Shown: one piece after another, positions 36,404 through 45,086 of the stretch | How positions within the stretch are numbered: position 1 is the first letter of the stretch | Layout: every line of letters starts with the position of its first letter | Origin: an uncultured Collinsella sp. | GTDB lineage: Bacteria > Actinomycetota > Coriobacteriia > Coriobacteriales > Coriobacteriaceae | DNA length: 64,000 nucleotides | Reading direction: 5' to 3' | NCBI GenBank assembly: GCA_900767675.1 | Contig: CAAFZX010000007.1 | Coordinates: forward strand, 95,095 to 159,094 | The notes under the pieces: model-generated | The model's input: only the letters and a program-made list of their open reading frames with translations | Told to the model about the DNA's origin: nothing | The model's database searches: none | Program-made: the position numbers and the translations under genes

Positions 36404-37326
36404 TGGGTACCGTGAACATGGCCGTCGATTTCGGCGGCGTCAAGATGCAGAACCCCATCAACACCGCAGCCGGTACCTTTGGCTACGGTTGGCAGTTCCA
36501 GAACTTCTTTGATGTTTCCCAGCTGGGCGCCATCACCACCAAGGGTTGCGCTGCCGAGCCCTGGCCCGGCAATCCCGCGCCCCGCATGGCCGAGATTCCC
36601 GGCGGCATGATCAACTCCGTGGGCCTTCAGAACCCCGGCGTGGCCGCCTTTGCCCGCGAGTCCGGTCCGTGGCTCGAACAGCTTTCCAAGGACGGCTGCC
36701 AGGTCATCTGTCAGGTTGCCGGCCACTCCGTTGACGAGTTTGTTCGCGCACTCGAGATGTATGTCGAGCTGTGCCCCTGGGCTGCCGGCTACGAGATCAA
36801 CGTGAGCTGCCCTAATATCGCCGCCGGCGGTGCCGCCATGGGCTCCACGCCCGAGGGCGCCTCTTCCGTTATGGCTGCCTGCCGCAAGGTGACCGATAAG
36901 CCGCTGTTCGTGAAGATGGCGCCCGTCAACGTCGCCGAGATCGCCAAGGCCCTCGAGGCTGCCGGTGCCGATGGCCTTTCGGTCATCAACTCCATCCAGG
37001 GTATGGCCATCGACGTCCATACCCGCAAGTCCCGCGTGGCCAAGCCCAAGGGCGGCCTTTCGGGCCCGCTGTGCCACCACATTGCCGTGCGCATGGTCTG
37101 GGAGGTTGCCCAGGCCGTCGATATCCCCATCAACGGTGTCGGCGGTGTCATGACCGGCGAGGATGCGGCCGAGTTTATCCTGGCCGGCGCCACCTGCGTG
37201 TCGGTCGGCATGGCCAACTTCGTCGATCCGTGCGCTTCCCTCAAGATCGCGCATGAGCTCGAGGCCTGGGCCGAGTCCCAGGGCGTGAAGGACATCAACG
37301 AGCTGGTAGGTGCTTTCGAATGCTAG
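36403..37326 (+). CDS. pyrD: Dihydroorotate dehydrogenase catalytic subunit (class 1B)
   Basis: FMN enzyme that oxidises dihydroorotate to orotate, using NAD+ through PyrK. The 307-residue protein has the start AVDFGGVKMQNPINTAAGTFGYG, the catalytic-base segment NVSCPNIAAGG (Cys form, class 1) and INGVGGVMTGEDAAEFILAG. GTG 36403 overlaps the pyrK stop; an in-frame GTG at 36412 or ATG at 36418 is possible. The end overlaps pyrF. Confidence 0.95.
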   Translation: MGTVNMAVDFGGVKMQNPINTAAGTFGYGWQFQNFFDVSQLGAITTKGCAAEPWPGNPAPRMAEIPGGMINSVGLQNPGVAAFARESGPWLEQLSKDGCQVICQVAGHSVDEFVRALEMYVELCPWAAGYEINVSCPNIAAGGAAMGSTPEGASSVMAACRKVTDKPLFVKMAPVNVAEIAKALEAAGADGLSVINSIQGMAIDVHTRKSRVAKPKGGLSGPLCHHIAVRMVWEVAQAVDIPINGVGGVMTGEDAAEFILAGATCVSVGMANFVDPCASLKIAHELEAWAESQGVKDINELVGAFEC

Positions 37327-38036
37327 AGACCGATGCCCGCGACCGTGTTATCGTCGCCCTCGACTGCGACCGTGAGCGCGCGCTCGAGCTCGCCCACGAG
37401 CTTTCGGGCCATGCCGCCTGGCTCAAGGTCGGCATGACGCTCTATTACGCTGAGGGCCCCCAGATCGTCAAGACGTTCAAGGACCTAGGCTTTAAGGTCT
37501 TCCTCGACCTCAAGTTCCATGACATTCCGCATCAGGTGCGCGGTGCCGCCCGTTCGGCCTCGCTCGCCGGTGCCGACCTGCTTTCGGTCCACGGCCTGGG
37601 CTCGGGCGCTATGCTCGCTGCCTGCCGTGAGGGTGCCGAGGAGGCGCGCGAGGACCGCGCCAAGCTCGTCGCCATCACCGTGCTCACGAGCATGAATCAG
37701 GATGTCTTGAGCGAGATCGGCGTCGAGTCGCCCGTGGCCGAGGAGGCCGCTCGTCTGGCAAAGCTTGCCCAGGCCAACGGTATCGACGGCATCGTGTGCT
37801 CGCCGATGGAGGCCCATGACATGCGCGAGCTGCTCGGCCCCGATGCACTGATCGTGACTCCGGGCGTGCGTCCGGTTGGCGCCGCCCTGGGCGACCAATC
37901 CCGCGTGGCGACGCCCTCCCAGGCTATCGAGCGCGGTGCGAGCCACATCGTGGTGGGCCGACCCATCACCGGTGCCGACGACCCGGTTGCCGCATTTGAC
38001 GCTATCGTTGCCGAGCTGGTCGAAAACGTCGCCTAA
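37320..38036 (+). CDS. pyrF: Orotidine-5'-phosphate decarboxylase
   Basis: Last step of UMP synthesis, decarboxylating OMP. The 238-residue class I protein has the catalytic DLKFHDIPHQV segment and the phosphate-binding GVRPVGAALGDQSRV and VVGRPIT motifs. It overlaps pyrD by 7 bases and ends the pyr operon. pyrE (orotate phosphoribosyltransferase), needed between PyrD and PyrF, is not in this window. Confidence 0.97.
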   Translation: MLETDARDRVIVALDCDRERALELAHELSGHAAWLKVGMTLYYAEGPQIVKTFKDLGFKVFLDLKFHDIPHQVRGAARSASLAGADLLSVHGLGSGAMLAACREGAEEAREDRAKLVAITVLTSMNQDVLSEIGVESPVAEEAARLAKLAQANGIDGIVCSPMEAHDMRELLGPDALIVTPGVRPVGAALGDQSRVATPSQAIERGASHIVVGRPITGADDPVAAFDAIVAELVENVA

Positions 38037-38081
38037 AAGATTCCCTCAAGTCACCACTTTTGGGTCTCTTTAGCACAAATT

Positions 38082-38139
38082 AGCCCCTGTGCCTGCGAAA
38101 ACATTCCCATCCTTTGTGTGGAATCGCAGGTCAGGGGCT
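38082..38139 (+). repeat. Long hairpin between pyrF and mihF
   Basis: AGCCCCTG/CAGGGGCT, CCTGCGA/TCGCAGG and ATTCC/GGAAT stack into one interrupted stem across 38082-38139. No T run follows on either strand, so it is not a classical terminator. It could be a processed RNA structure or a Rho-independent-like barrier. Confidence 0.6.
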
Positions 38140-38200
38140 TAACTTTGACCTCCATATATTGCACTTTTCGCAGGTATCGTCTAACCTATGGAGCCGTCGA

Positions 38201-38237
38201 TTGGGCATTTAGTGCGTTTGACGTGCTAAAATGCCAA
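38201..38237 (+). promoter_or_regulatory. Inverted repeat upstream of mihF
   Basis: TTGGGCATTTAG (38201-38212) and CTAAAATGCCAA (38226-38237) form an imperfect inverted repeat that includes a possible -10, TAAAAT (38227-38232). It ends about 40 bases before mihF and is a candidate operator for the mihF-gmk-rpoZ unit. Confidence 0.4.
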
Positions 38238-38276
38238 TTATTGCATCAGATATAACCCAACTATTTGGAGGTTCGA

Positions 38277-38585
38277 ATGGCACTCCCTCAGCTTACCGAC
38301 GAGCAGCGCAAGCAGGCTCTTGAGAAGGCTGCCGCCGCACGTCACGCCCGCGCTGAGCTTCGCGAGCAGATCAAGAAGGGCGAGAAGTCCCTCGAGTCCG
38401 TGCTCAACTCCGATGATCCCATCGCTTCCCGCATGAAGGTTTCCACCCTCATCGAGTCTCTGCCCGGTTATGGCAAGGCCAAGGCCGCCAAGATCATGGA
38501 GGAGCTCGGCATCTCCGCTACCCGTCGCGTCCAGGGCCTCGGCGTCCGTCAGCGCGAGCAGCTCCTCGAGCAGCTGACCAAATAA
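38277..38585 (+). CDS. mihF: Integration host factor, actinobacterial type (mIHF)
   Basis: Small nucleoid-associated DNA-binding protein of Actinobacteria, unrelated to IHF/HU. The 102-residue product has a Lys/Arg/Ala-rich N-terminal helix (about 1-50) and a C-terminal helix-two-turn-helix-like domain (IESLPGYGKAKAAKIMEELGI, with RRVQGLGVRQREQLL). TTTGGAGG precedes ATG 38277. The order mihF-gmk-rpoZ is the actinobacterial arrangement and a useful lineage marker. The gmk GTG follows its stop directly. Confidence 0.95.
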   Translation: MALPQLTDEQRKQALEKAAAARHARAELREQIKKGEKSLESVLNSDDPIASRMKVSTLIESLPGYGKAKAAKIMEELGISATRRVQGLGVRQREQLLEQLTK

Positions 38586-39155
38586 GTGAGTGCTCAGGAT
38601 TCAAAGCTCTTTGTGATTTCTGGACCGTCAGGTGCAGGCAAGGGCACGCTCGTCACTCGTGTGCGCGAGCGTCGCTCGGACCTGGGCCTGACGGTTTCGG
38701 CTACCACGCGAGCACCACGCAAAGGTGAGGTCGACGGCGTCAACTATTTTTTCCTGACGCGTGAGGAGTTCGACCGCCGCGTGGCAAACGGTGAGTTTGT
38801 TGAGTGGGCCGAGGTCCACGGTAACTGCTACGGCACGTTGGTGAGCGAGGTTCAGTCCAAGCTCGCTTCTGGCTCGTCTCTGATCTTGGAGATCGATGTC
38901 CAGGGTGCCCTGCAGGTCAAGGAGCGTTTCCCTGAGGCCGTGTTGATCTTTATCAAGCCGCCTTCGCTCGAGGTGTTACGCGATCGTCTGGTCGGTCGCG
39001 GTACCGAGACGCCCGAGACGATCGAGCTGCGTATGGCAAACGCCGCCCATGAGCTTGCCCTTGCCGACCGCTACGACGACGTCGTGGTGAATGACGATCT
39101 CGACCGCGCGACCGATGAGCTCGTTCGCGTTCTCGATATGCATGAAAGGATCTGA
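38586..39155 (+). CDS. gmk: Guanylate kinase
   Basis: Phosphorylates GMP to GDP. The 189-residue protein has the P-loop SGPSGAGKGTLV, TTRAPRKGEVDGVNY and EIDVQGALQVK. The GTG start directly follows the mihF stop; rpoZ begins 6 bases after its stop. The co-expression of gmk with rpoZ is widespread. Confidence 0.97.
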   Translation: MSAQDSKLFVISGPSGAGKGTLVTRVRERRSDLGLTVSATTRAPRKGEVDGVNYFFLTREEFDRRVANGEFVEWAEVHGNCYGTLVSEVQSKLASGSSLILEIDVQGALQVKERFPEAVLIFIKPPSLEVLRDRLVGRGTETPETIELRMANAAHELALADRYDDVVVNDDLDRATDELVRVLDMHERI

Positions 39156-39160
39156 GGTCT

Positions 39161-39442
39161 GTGTCCGTTGTAAAGCCTTGCATTGACGATCTTCTGGAGA
39201 AGACCGATCACAACCGCTTCCTGCTCGCCTCGCTTGCCTCCAAGCGTGCCTGCGACATTAACAGCATGCTGCGTGGCCAGCACAACCGCGTGCTCGCCGT
39301 CCAGGATGTCGACGACATCACCATTGCGCTCTCCGGCGCCGATACCATCTCGATGGCTATGGACGAGATTGTCGACGGCGACATCTCCTACGATGAGGCC
39401 CGTTACGAGAAAGCGCTCGGCCACAAGGTTGCTGAAGCCTAA
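39161..39442 (+). CDS. rpoZ: DNA-directed RNA polymerase omega subunit
   Basis: Small RNA polymerase subunit that helps fold beta-prime. The 93-residue product matches the family start (KPCIDDLLEKTDHNRFLLASLASKRA, broken here across the conserved block) and keeps the A-xx-I-N-pattern in RACDINSML. The C-terminal half is acidic and less conserved. GTG start; thiI begins at the next base after its stop. Confidence 0.9.
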   Translation: MSVVKPCIDDLLEKTDHNRFLLASLASKRACDINSMLRGQHNRVLAVQDVDDITIALSGADTISMAMDEIVDGDISYDEARYEKALGHKVAEA

Positions 39443-40687
39443 ATGGCAGCTCGCGTCTGCCTGGTCCATTATCACGAGGTTGGACTGAAGGGCAAGAACC
39501 GCGCACATTTTGAGCATATCCTCATGGATAACATCAAGGCGGCTTTGGCCGCCTTTTCCGTGAACGCCGTGTCTCGAATTTCCGGTTATATCCTCGTGAC
39601 TTTTAACGAGCATCAGGCCGACGAGGCGGCGCGTGTCATTCGCACCGTCCCCGGTGTTGCCCGTGTGTCCCTGGCATATCACACGAACCGCGACCCGCAG
39701 GAGTACTGCGCCGCCGCCGTGAAGGCGCTGCGTGAGTTTGGTCCCTTCGAGTCGTTTAAGGTACATGCCAAGCGCTCTAACACCGACTACGAGCTCACCT
39801 CGATTGATATCAATCGACAGGTTGGCGAGGTGCTGTGCGAGGCGTTTCCCGATAAAAAGGTCCAGATGCACGACCCCGACGCGATGGTGCACGTGCTGGT
39901 GGTTCAGGGTAGCGTCTACGTGTATGCGCGCTCTGAGCGTGGCGTGGGCGGTCTGCCGGTGGGTTCTGCCGGCAAGGTTGTGACCCTGCTGTCATCGGGT
40001 ATCGACTCGCCGGTGGCGACCTGGATGCTCGCGCGTCGCGGAGCCGTGTGCGTGCCGGTGCATTTTTCCGGTCGTCCGCAGACGCCAGATACCAGCGAGT
40101 ATCTGGTGCAGGACATCATTCGCGCGCTTGAGCCGGGTGTCCAGATCGGTCGCCTGTACGTAGTCCCGTTTGGCGACTGTCAGCGCGAGATTTCGGTCAC
40201 CTGCCCCAGTAACCTGCGCGTGATCATGTACCGTCGCATTATGTATTCGGTTGCCGAGCGTATTGCTCATATCGAGGGCGCCAAGGCTATCGTGACCGGT
40301 GAATCGCTCGGTCAGGTTGCTTCCCAGACGCTCGAGAACATCATGGCCGTCAATGAGGCCGTGAAGATTCCCGTGTTCCGCCCGCTGATTGGTTCGGACA
40401 AGCAGGAGATCATCGCACGTGCCGAGGAAATCGGTACCTTCGATATCTCGACCGAGGCTGCTCCCGACTGCTGCACGCTGTTTATGCCGCGCCGTCCCGA
40501 GACGCACGCTAAACTCGATGCCGTGCATGAGGCGTGGGAGCTGTTCGATCACGAGGAGATGATTGAGCGTTTGCTCAAACAGACCGAGTATATCGACTTC
40601 GAGAGCAACACGTATAAGGCCCCTAAGACCTTAAAACGCAAACATTCGGAGCTTGCTCCGCGTGAGATTTACCAAGATCACGAATAA
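39443..40687 (+). CDS. thiI: tRNA 4-thiouridine synthetase ThiI
   Basis: Adenylates U8 of tRNA for sulfur transfer and can serve thiamine thiazole synthesis. In 414 residues an N-terminal ferredoxin-like region and THUMP domain (~1-165) are followed by a PP-loop ATPase (LLSSGIDSPVATWMLARRG). The C-terminal rhodanese domain of the E. coli form is absent, as in other Gram-positives. It begins directly after rpoZ; a terminator follows at 40698. Confidence 0.95.
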   Translation: MAARVCLVHYHEVGLKGKNRAHFEHILMDNIKAALAAFSVNAVSRISGYILVTFNEHQADEAARVIRTVPGVARVSLAYHTNRDPQEYCAAAVKALREFGPFESFKVHAKRSNTDYELTSIDINRQVGEVLCEAFPDKKVQMHDPDAMVHVLVVQGSVYVYARSERGVGGLPVGSAGKVVTLLSSGIDSPVATWMLARRGAVCVPVHFSGRPQTPDTSEYLVQDIIRALEPGVQIGRLYVVPFGDCQREISVTCPSNLRVIMYRRIMYSVAERIAHIEGAKAIVTGESLGQVASQTLENIMAVNEAVKIPVFRPLIGSDKQEIIARAEEIGTFDISTEAAPDCCTLFMPRRPETHAKLDAVHEAWELFDHEEMIERLLKQTEYIDFESNTYKAPKTLKRKHSELAPREIYQDHE

Positions 40688-40697
40688 TGTTGTGTAT

Positions 40698-40731
40698 AGA
40701 CCGGCGGTGCATTTGCATCGTCGGTCTTTTT
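40698..40731 (+). terminator. Intrinsic terminator after thiI
   Basis: AGACCG-CG-TGC pairs with TGCA-CG-CGGTCT, followed by five T. It isolates the mihF-to-thiI unit from the competence genes. Confidence 0.85.
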
Positions 40732-40805
40732 GTATCTGGGCTTTTGGCGATAAACGGTTCATCTGTCGACGTGTGTCTGAATAAATGGACATTTTCTCGC
40801 AAGGT

Positions 40806-40825
40806 TTTGGTCAGCTTTTGGTTTG
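40806..40825 (+). promoter_or_regulatory. Candidate competence-operon box, copy 2
   Basis: TTTGGT-CAGCT-TTTGGT-TTG, identical over 20 bases to 11445-11464, ends 76 bases before the comEA start. The two TTTGGT half-sites are 11 bp apart. Flanks outside the 20 bases differ between copies, apart from a shared T-rich upstream tract, which points to selection on the box itself. Confidence 0.55.
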
Positions 40826-40901
40826 ACCACGAAAACTGGTGTGGGCGTGCGGAGGCTGCGGCGTTCGTTTCCTGACACGATGGTGTTGGGAGGTGTTTGC
40901 T

Positions 40902-41612
40902 ATGGCGCAGCGCGAGCAACACGAACGGGTTAAACGGATGGACCGCTGGGCAGAAAAGCTGCTCGGCCACAAGGCGATGGTCGTGGCGATCCTGGTTGTC
41001 ATTGCCGCCGCGAGCGGCTTGGCGATGGCAAGTTTTGGTGGCCACTCCAGCGGCGTGTCGTTTGAGCGTAGTGATGAGGCAGGCACCTCGGATGTGCGCG
41101 GGGCCGGGGATGCGTCACCTGACGATGCCGATGAGTCGTCTGCCAAGAGCTCTTCTGCTGCCGAGGTGTACGTTGATGTTGATGGCGCCGTTGTGAAGCC
41201 TGGCGTGTACCGCCTCAAAGATGGAGCACGGGTATCCCAGGCGATCGATGCCGCCGGAGGGCTTACGGCCGAGGCGGATGTGACAGGGCTTAATCGTGCG
41301 TCCAAGATCACAGATGGTCAAAAGATCTATGTTCCGACGGTGGGGGAGCAACAAGCGGCTGCGGCGGTCGGCGGGGCCGAAAGCGGTGCTGGCGCGACTC
41401 CTAGCGCGGGGTCTTCGTCGGGTCTCGTGAACATCAATACAGCAAGTGCGGCGGAGCTGCAGACGCTTTCGGGCATCGGGCCTTCTATGGCCCAGTCGAT
41501 TATCGACGAGCGGACGCAAAACGGGGCCTTTGCCTCGGTTGATGACCTTATGCGCGTATCGGGGATCGGTGAGAAAAAACTCGCCAAAATCAAAGATTGC
41601 ATCTGCGTATGA
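40902..41612 (+). CDS. comEA: Competence DNA receptor ComEA
   Basis: Membrane-anchored DNA-binding protein that pulls transforming DNA through the wall to ComEC. The 236-residue product has a single N-terminal membrane helix at about residues 26-45, a Ser/Asp-rich linker, an SLBB domain (VYVDVDGAVVKPGVYRLKDG) and a C-terminal double helix-hairpin-helix DNA-binding domain (NINTASAAELQTLSGIG, then LMRVSGIGEKKLAKIK). ATG 40902 follows GGGAGG (40889-40894). It overlaps comEC and has the shared competence box upstream. Confidence 0.95.
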   Translation: MAQREQHERVKRMDRWAEKLLGHKAMVVAILVVIAAASGLAMASFGGHSSGVSFERSDEAGTSDVRGAGDASPDDADESSAKSSSAAEVYVDVDGAVVKPGVYRLKDGARVSQAIDAAGGLTAEADVTGLNRASKITDGQKIYVPTVGEQQAAAAVGGAESGAGATPSAGSSSGLVNINTASAAELQTLSGIGPSMAQSIIDERTQNGAFASVDDLMRVSGIGEKKLAKIKDCICV

Positions 41613-43912
41613 GTGCGATTGAGCGCGAGCATGTAATGCCACCGCGCCCATTGATGCCGTGGACGATGGCCCTTTGTGCCGGTTTGTGTGCGAGCTGTGG
41701 CTTGGTGCTTAACGTGGCAGCCGATTTGCTGCTGGGAGAGCGGGCAGCGCCCGTCACATTGCTTATGGCCATTCCCGTTGCGGCTGCGGCGTGCATCGTA
41801 TTGGCACGGTCCTGTATGCGTCTTGTGCGGTGGAGGCGATGGCTGTATGCCGCGGCTCTCGGCTTCGTGGCGGGATCGGTCGTATCCGCGGGTTGGGCAT
41901 TAGGGGCGCTGCGCGCATCGAGGGCGCTGGATAATCGGGCTGCGAGCAGTCTTGAGTTTGTTGTGTACGGCGACCCGTCCATCAATGACGGTGCGTACTC
42001 CTATACCTGCGATGCGTATGCGGGCGAAAGGCGTTTGGGTCAGGTGCGGCTGTCGTGTGATCGTGAGCTCGGCGCCGGTTTGCATGTACGTGGTATCGGT
42101 CGAATTTCGCGTTTTGAGAACGATGCGTATGGGCGCTCACGCGTGCTTCGGGGCGAACTTCGAAAGGTTAAGGTCATCCGATTGGTATCGGTCGACGAGG
42201 GCTCTCCGGGGCCGTTGCTTTGGCTTCGAAACGAGCTCCTTGCCGTTATCGCGCCCGCGACCGATCCGGCGCGCTCGCTCATTGCCGGCGTTGTCTGTGG
42301 ACGCTCGTCCGAGTTGCGTGCCCAGCCGGCGGGCGATTGGTTTTCGGTAACGGGCACCGCACATCTTATCGCCGTCTCGGGCAGCCATCTTGCCATCGTC
42401 GGGTTTGTGATTGAGAGCGCTCTGCAAAAGACTCGCCTCTCTCGTGGGCTGCAGCGGGGGTTGCTGGTGCTGGCCCTTGCTGCCTATGCCGTCTTTACGG
42501 GCGCTTCGCCCTCGGCCGTGCGCGCGTGCTGCATGGTGGCGGCGTCGCTTGTCGCTAACGGCGCCGGGCGTCGTCGGCATAGCCTCTCGGCTCTATTTTT
42601 GACCATGGCAATCTTTGTGTTGCTCCGGCCGACAGTACTGTTCGAGATGGGTTTTCAGCTATCGTGCGCCAGTGTCTTTGCCATCCTTTGTTTTTGCCCC
42701 TACGCCACCTACGCCTTGGGCGAGCTGGGCATGCCATCGGGTGTCGCCAGTATTTTGTCCGTCACGCTGTGCTCGCAGTTGGCGACACTTCCCGTTACGA
42801 TTCCCGCATTTGAGACGTTTTCGCTCATTGCCCCGCTTGCAAATGCCGTGATCGGTCCGGTGATAAGCGTGCTGCTCGCTGTATCGGTTGTGCTTGTGCC
42901 CTGCTCGCTTGTGCCGCTGTTGCGTTATGGGGCGCTCGTGGTGCCCATGATTGTCGCTCGCTGCGCCCTGTTTTTTGAACAGCTTTTTGCCGCCGTTCCG
43001 GGCGCATCCGTTAGCGTGCCGCCCGATACGCCCTTGGTATACGTGGTGCCGTTTGCGCTGGCGGTCCTCTTGGTCTGGTGGCCACGCCCCCGCGTGCGGC
43101 CCATGGCAGCGGGGCTGCTGTGTTTGATGCTTGCAGCGGGTGTTCCGTATGTCTATTGGGATCGATGCGCACCGCCTTCGGTGACGGTCCTCGATGTTGG
43201 CCAGGCCGATGCGATTCTGGTTCGTCAGGGTAGCGCCGTGGCGCTCGTCGACTGTGGGCTCGATGACCGCGTGGTGTCGGCGTTGGTTCGCAATAACGTC
43301 CACCATATCAACGCCGTCTTCGTGACGCATTGGGACGAAGACCATTGGGGCGGCCTCCCCGACGTGCTCGATCGGTTTTCGGTTGGAATCATTGCGGTCG
43401 CGGCCGATGCGCTGGATGGCGCGCCTGCCGAGGTCCTGAATCGCCCCGGCGTAACGTATCGGCAGGTGGCTTGCGGGGACACAGTCGATATCGGCGCATT
43501 TCGGGCTCGCGTGATGTGGCCATTTGACACAGTGGATGGCGAGGGTAATGAGGATTCGCTTGTCTTGCTGCTCTCCTATGCCCAGGAAGGTAAGAGCCTG
43601 CGCGTGCTCCTCACTGGTGATGCCGAGCTCGATCAGGAGCGCGAGTTTGTACAGGAAGTGGGCGATATCGATGTGCTCAAGCTGGGGCATCACGGCTCAA
43701 AAGTTTCCGTTGACACAGACCTGCTGGAAACGTTTAAGCCCGAGCTCTCAATCGCGAGTGCGGGCGAGGGCAACCGCTACGGCCATCCATCCGATGCCTG
43801 CATCGATGCCGTTCGCGATGCGGGCGGCGCGTTCGCATGCACCATCGAACAAGGAGACATTACCGTCTCGCCGACCGTAACCGGTTTTGCCATGCGATGC
43901 CAGCGACCGTGA
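41609..43912 (+). CDS. comEC: Competence DNA channel ComEC/Rec2
   Basis: Inner-membrane channel for single-stranded DNA uptake. The 767-residue protein has N-terminal membrane helices and an OB-like region, the competence domain (HLIAVSGSHLAIVGF and the following ~8 helices), and a C-terminal metallo-beta-lactamase domain (LDVGQADAILV, THWDEDHWGG, LKLGHHGSKVS) that may degrade the non-transported strand. ATG 41609 overlaps the comEA stop (ATGA). No own ribosome site is evident, so it is translationally coupled to comEA. Confidence 0.95.
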   Translation: MSAIEREHVMPPRPLMPWTMALCAGLCASCGLVLNVAADLLLGERAAPVTLLMAIPVAAAACIVLARSCMRLVRWRRWLYAAALGFVAGSVVSAGWALGALRASRALDNRAASSLEFVVYGDPSINDGAYSYTCDAYAGERRLGQVRLSCDRELGAGLHVRGIGRISRFENDAYGRSRVLRGELRKVKVIRLVSVDEGSPGPLLWLRNELLAVIAPATDPARSLIAGVVCGRSSELRAQPAGDWFSVTGTAHLIAVSGSHLAIVGFVIESALQKTRLSRGLQRGLLVLALAAYAVFTGASPSAVRACCMVAASLVANGAGRRRHSLSALFLTMAIFVLLRPTVLFEMGFQLSCASVFAILCFCPYATYALGELGMPSGVASILSVTLCSQLATLPVTIPAFETFSLIAPLANAVIGPVISVLLAVSVVLVPCSLVPLLRYGALVVPMIVARCALFFEQLFAAVPGASVSVPPDTPLVYVVPFALAVLLVWWPRPRVRPMAAGLLCLMLAAGVPYVYWDRCAPPSVTVLDVGQADAILVRQGSAVALVDCGLDDRVVSALVRNNVHHINAVFVTHWDEDHWGGLPDVLDRFSVGIIAVAADALDGAPAEVLNRPGVTYRQVACGDTVDIGAFRARVMWPFDTVDGEGNEDSLVLLLSYAQEGKSLRVLLTGDAELDQEREFVQEVGDIDVLKLGHHGSKVSVDTDLLETFKPELSIASAGEGNRYGHPSDACIDAVRDAGGAFACTIEQGDITVSPTVTGFAMRCQRP

Positions 43913-43920
43913 TGCTGCCG

Positions 43921-43950
43921 TTGGCGCGGGACCAACCCGTGGGATAGAAT
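43921..43950 (+). promoter_or_regulatory. holA promoter
   Basis: TTGGCG (43921-43926), an 18-base spacer and TAGAAT (43945-43950) lie in the gap after comEC. They would let holA be expressed independently of the competence operon. Confidence 0.6.
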
Positions 43951-43990
43951 GGCACGGTACGAACACGAGAGCCTGCGGGAGGGGAGCGCG

Positions 43991-44953
43991 ATGTCCGAAA
44001 CCGGTCTGTTGCCGGCATATCTGATCGTCGGTACCGACGGAGTCAAACGCGACCACGCCGTCTCGCGTATGAAGGCTCGTCTGGAAAAGACGGGCATGGT
44101 CGAGTTTAACCTCGATGAGCGAGATATGACCAAAGACCCCGATATCGAATCGATTATCGGATCGCTCAACACCTTTCCCATGGGCAGCGAGTTTCGCCTG
44201 GTGATCCTTGACGGCTGCTCAAAACTTGCCAAAGCGATCTCCGAGCCGCTTGTCGAGTATCTGGCGAGTCCCAGCCCCACAACGGTTTGCCTTGTCATCG
44301 CCGATTCACTCGCCAAGAACACGCGCCTGTACAAGGCGATCGCCAAGATTGACAAGAAGGCTGTTATCGACTGTTCGGGCACCAAGCGCTGGGAGCTGCC
44401 GCGCCGCGTGCAGCAGATGGCGACGCAGCACGGAAAGTCCATCTCGACGGCGGCCGCCGAGGAGCTCGTTTCGCGCTCGGGCGAGAACACCCGCATGCTC
44501 GATAACGACTTGGCCAAGCTTGCCCAGATGGTCGAGGCGCCGCAAATTGAGCTCGCCGATGTGGAGCGCTGGATTGTGCGCACGGCCGAAGTCCAACCCT
44601 GGGACTTTCTCAACGCGGTCTCGGCTCGCGATATGCGCCGTTCGCTTGAGCTTTTTGGGCTGCTACCCGCCAAGAGCTATGTGTGGACCTACACGCTTCT
44701 GTGCGGTCGCATTCGCGAGCTTATCGTCGCCAAGGCGCTCGACGCGCGTGGGCAGGGTCGTGAGCTGGCCGCAACGCTCAAGCTCCAGTCCTGGCAGGTC
44801 AAGAATCACCTTACCTGGGCGCGTCGTTTTTCGATGACCGAGCTCGTCGCAGCGCTCGAGGGCGCGGTTGATGTGGAGCTTGCACTGAAGGGTTCGGCCG
44901 ATTCCCAGACTGCGCTTTTGCTCTGGATTACGAACATCTTGAGAAAATCGTGA
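43991..44953 (+). CDS. holA: DNA polymerase III delta subunit
   Basis: Clamp-loader subunit that opens the sliding clamp. The 320-residue product has the HolA layout: an N-terminal AAA-like fold without Walker motifs (PAYLIVGTDGVKRDHAV), a lid with LVSRSGENTRMLDNDLAKLAQ, and a C-terminal helical collar. ATG 43991 is preferred because GGGAGGGGAG lies just upstream; the in-frame ATG at 43949 lies in the promoter. The comEC-holA-rpsT order is conserved in Gram-positives. Confidence 0.93.
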   Translation: MSETGLLPAYLIVGTDGVKRDHAVSRMKARLEKTGMVEFNLDERDMTKDPDIESIIGSLNTFPMGSEFRLVILDGCSKLAKAISEPLVEYLASPSPTTVCLVIADSLAKNTRLYKAIAKIDKKAVIDCSGTKRWELPRRVQQMATQHGKSISTAAAEELVSRSGENTRMLDNDLAKLAQMVEAPQIELADVERWIVRTAEVQPWDFLNAVSARDMRRSLELFGLLPAKSYVWTYTLLCGRIRELIVAKALDARGQGRELAATLKLQSWQVKNHLTWARRFSMTELVAALEGAVDVELALKGSADSQTALLLWITNILRKS

Positions 44954-45002
44954 TGATACCTGCCTATTTGACAAATTCGTTCTATCCCTTTGAGAGGGAG
45001 CG

Positions 45003-45011
45003 TGCTATAGT
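45003..45011 (+). promoter_or_regulatory. rpsT extended -10
   Basis: TGC-TATAGT lies about 75 bases before rpsT and is identical to the rpmB element. TTGACA at 44968-44973 is 32 bases away, too far to be its -35. Confidence 0.6.
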
Positions 45012-45086
45012 AGGCGCTTGCATGACCTCACCGTGTCTCAGAGGTGTCATACATTTTTTGCAAGGAACTCGAAAGGAACTCCAGAA

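Noticed and set aside
38271..38280. GTTCGAATGG as a tRNA T-loop
   Set aside because: It is the ribosome site and start region of mihF, with no cloverleaf around it.
44968..44973. TTGACA upstream of rpsT as a -35
   Set aside because: It is 32 bases from the TATAGT -10, outside any workable spacing, and no -10 lies 16-18 bases after it.
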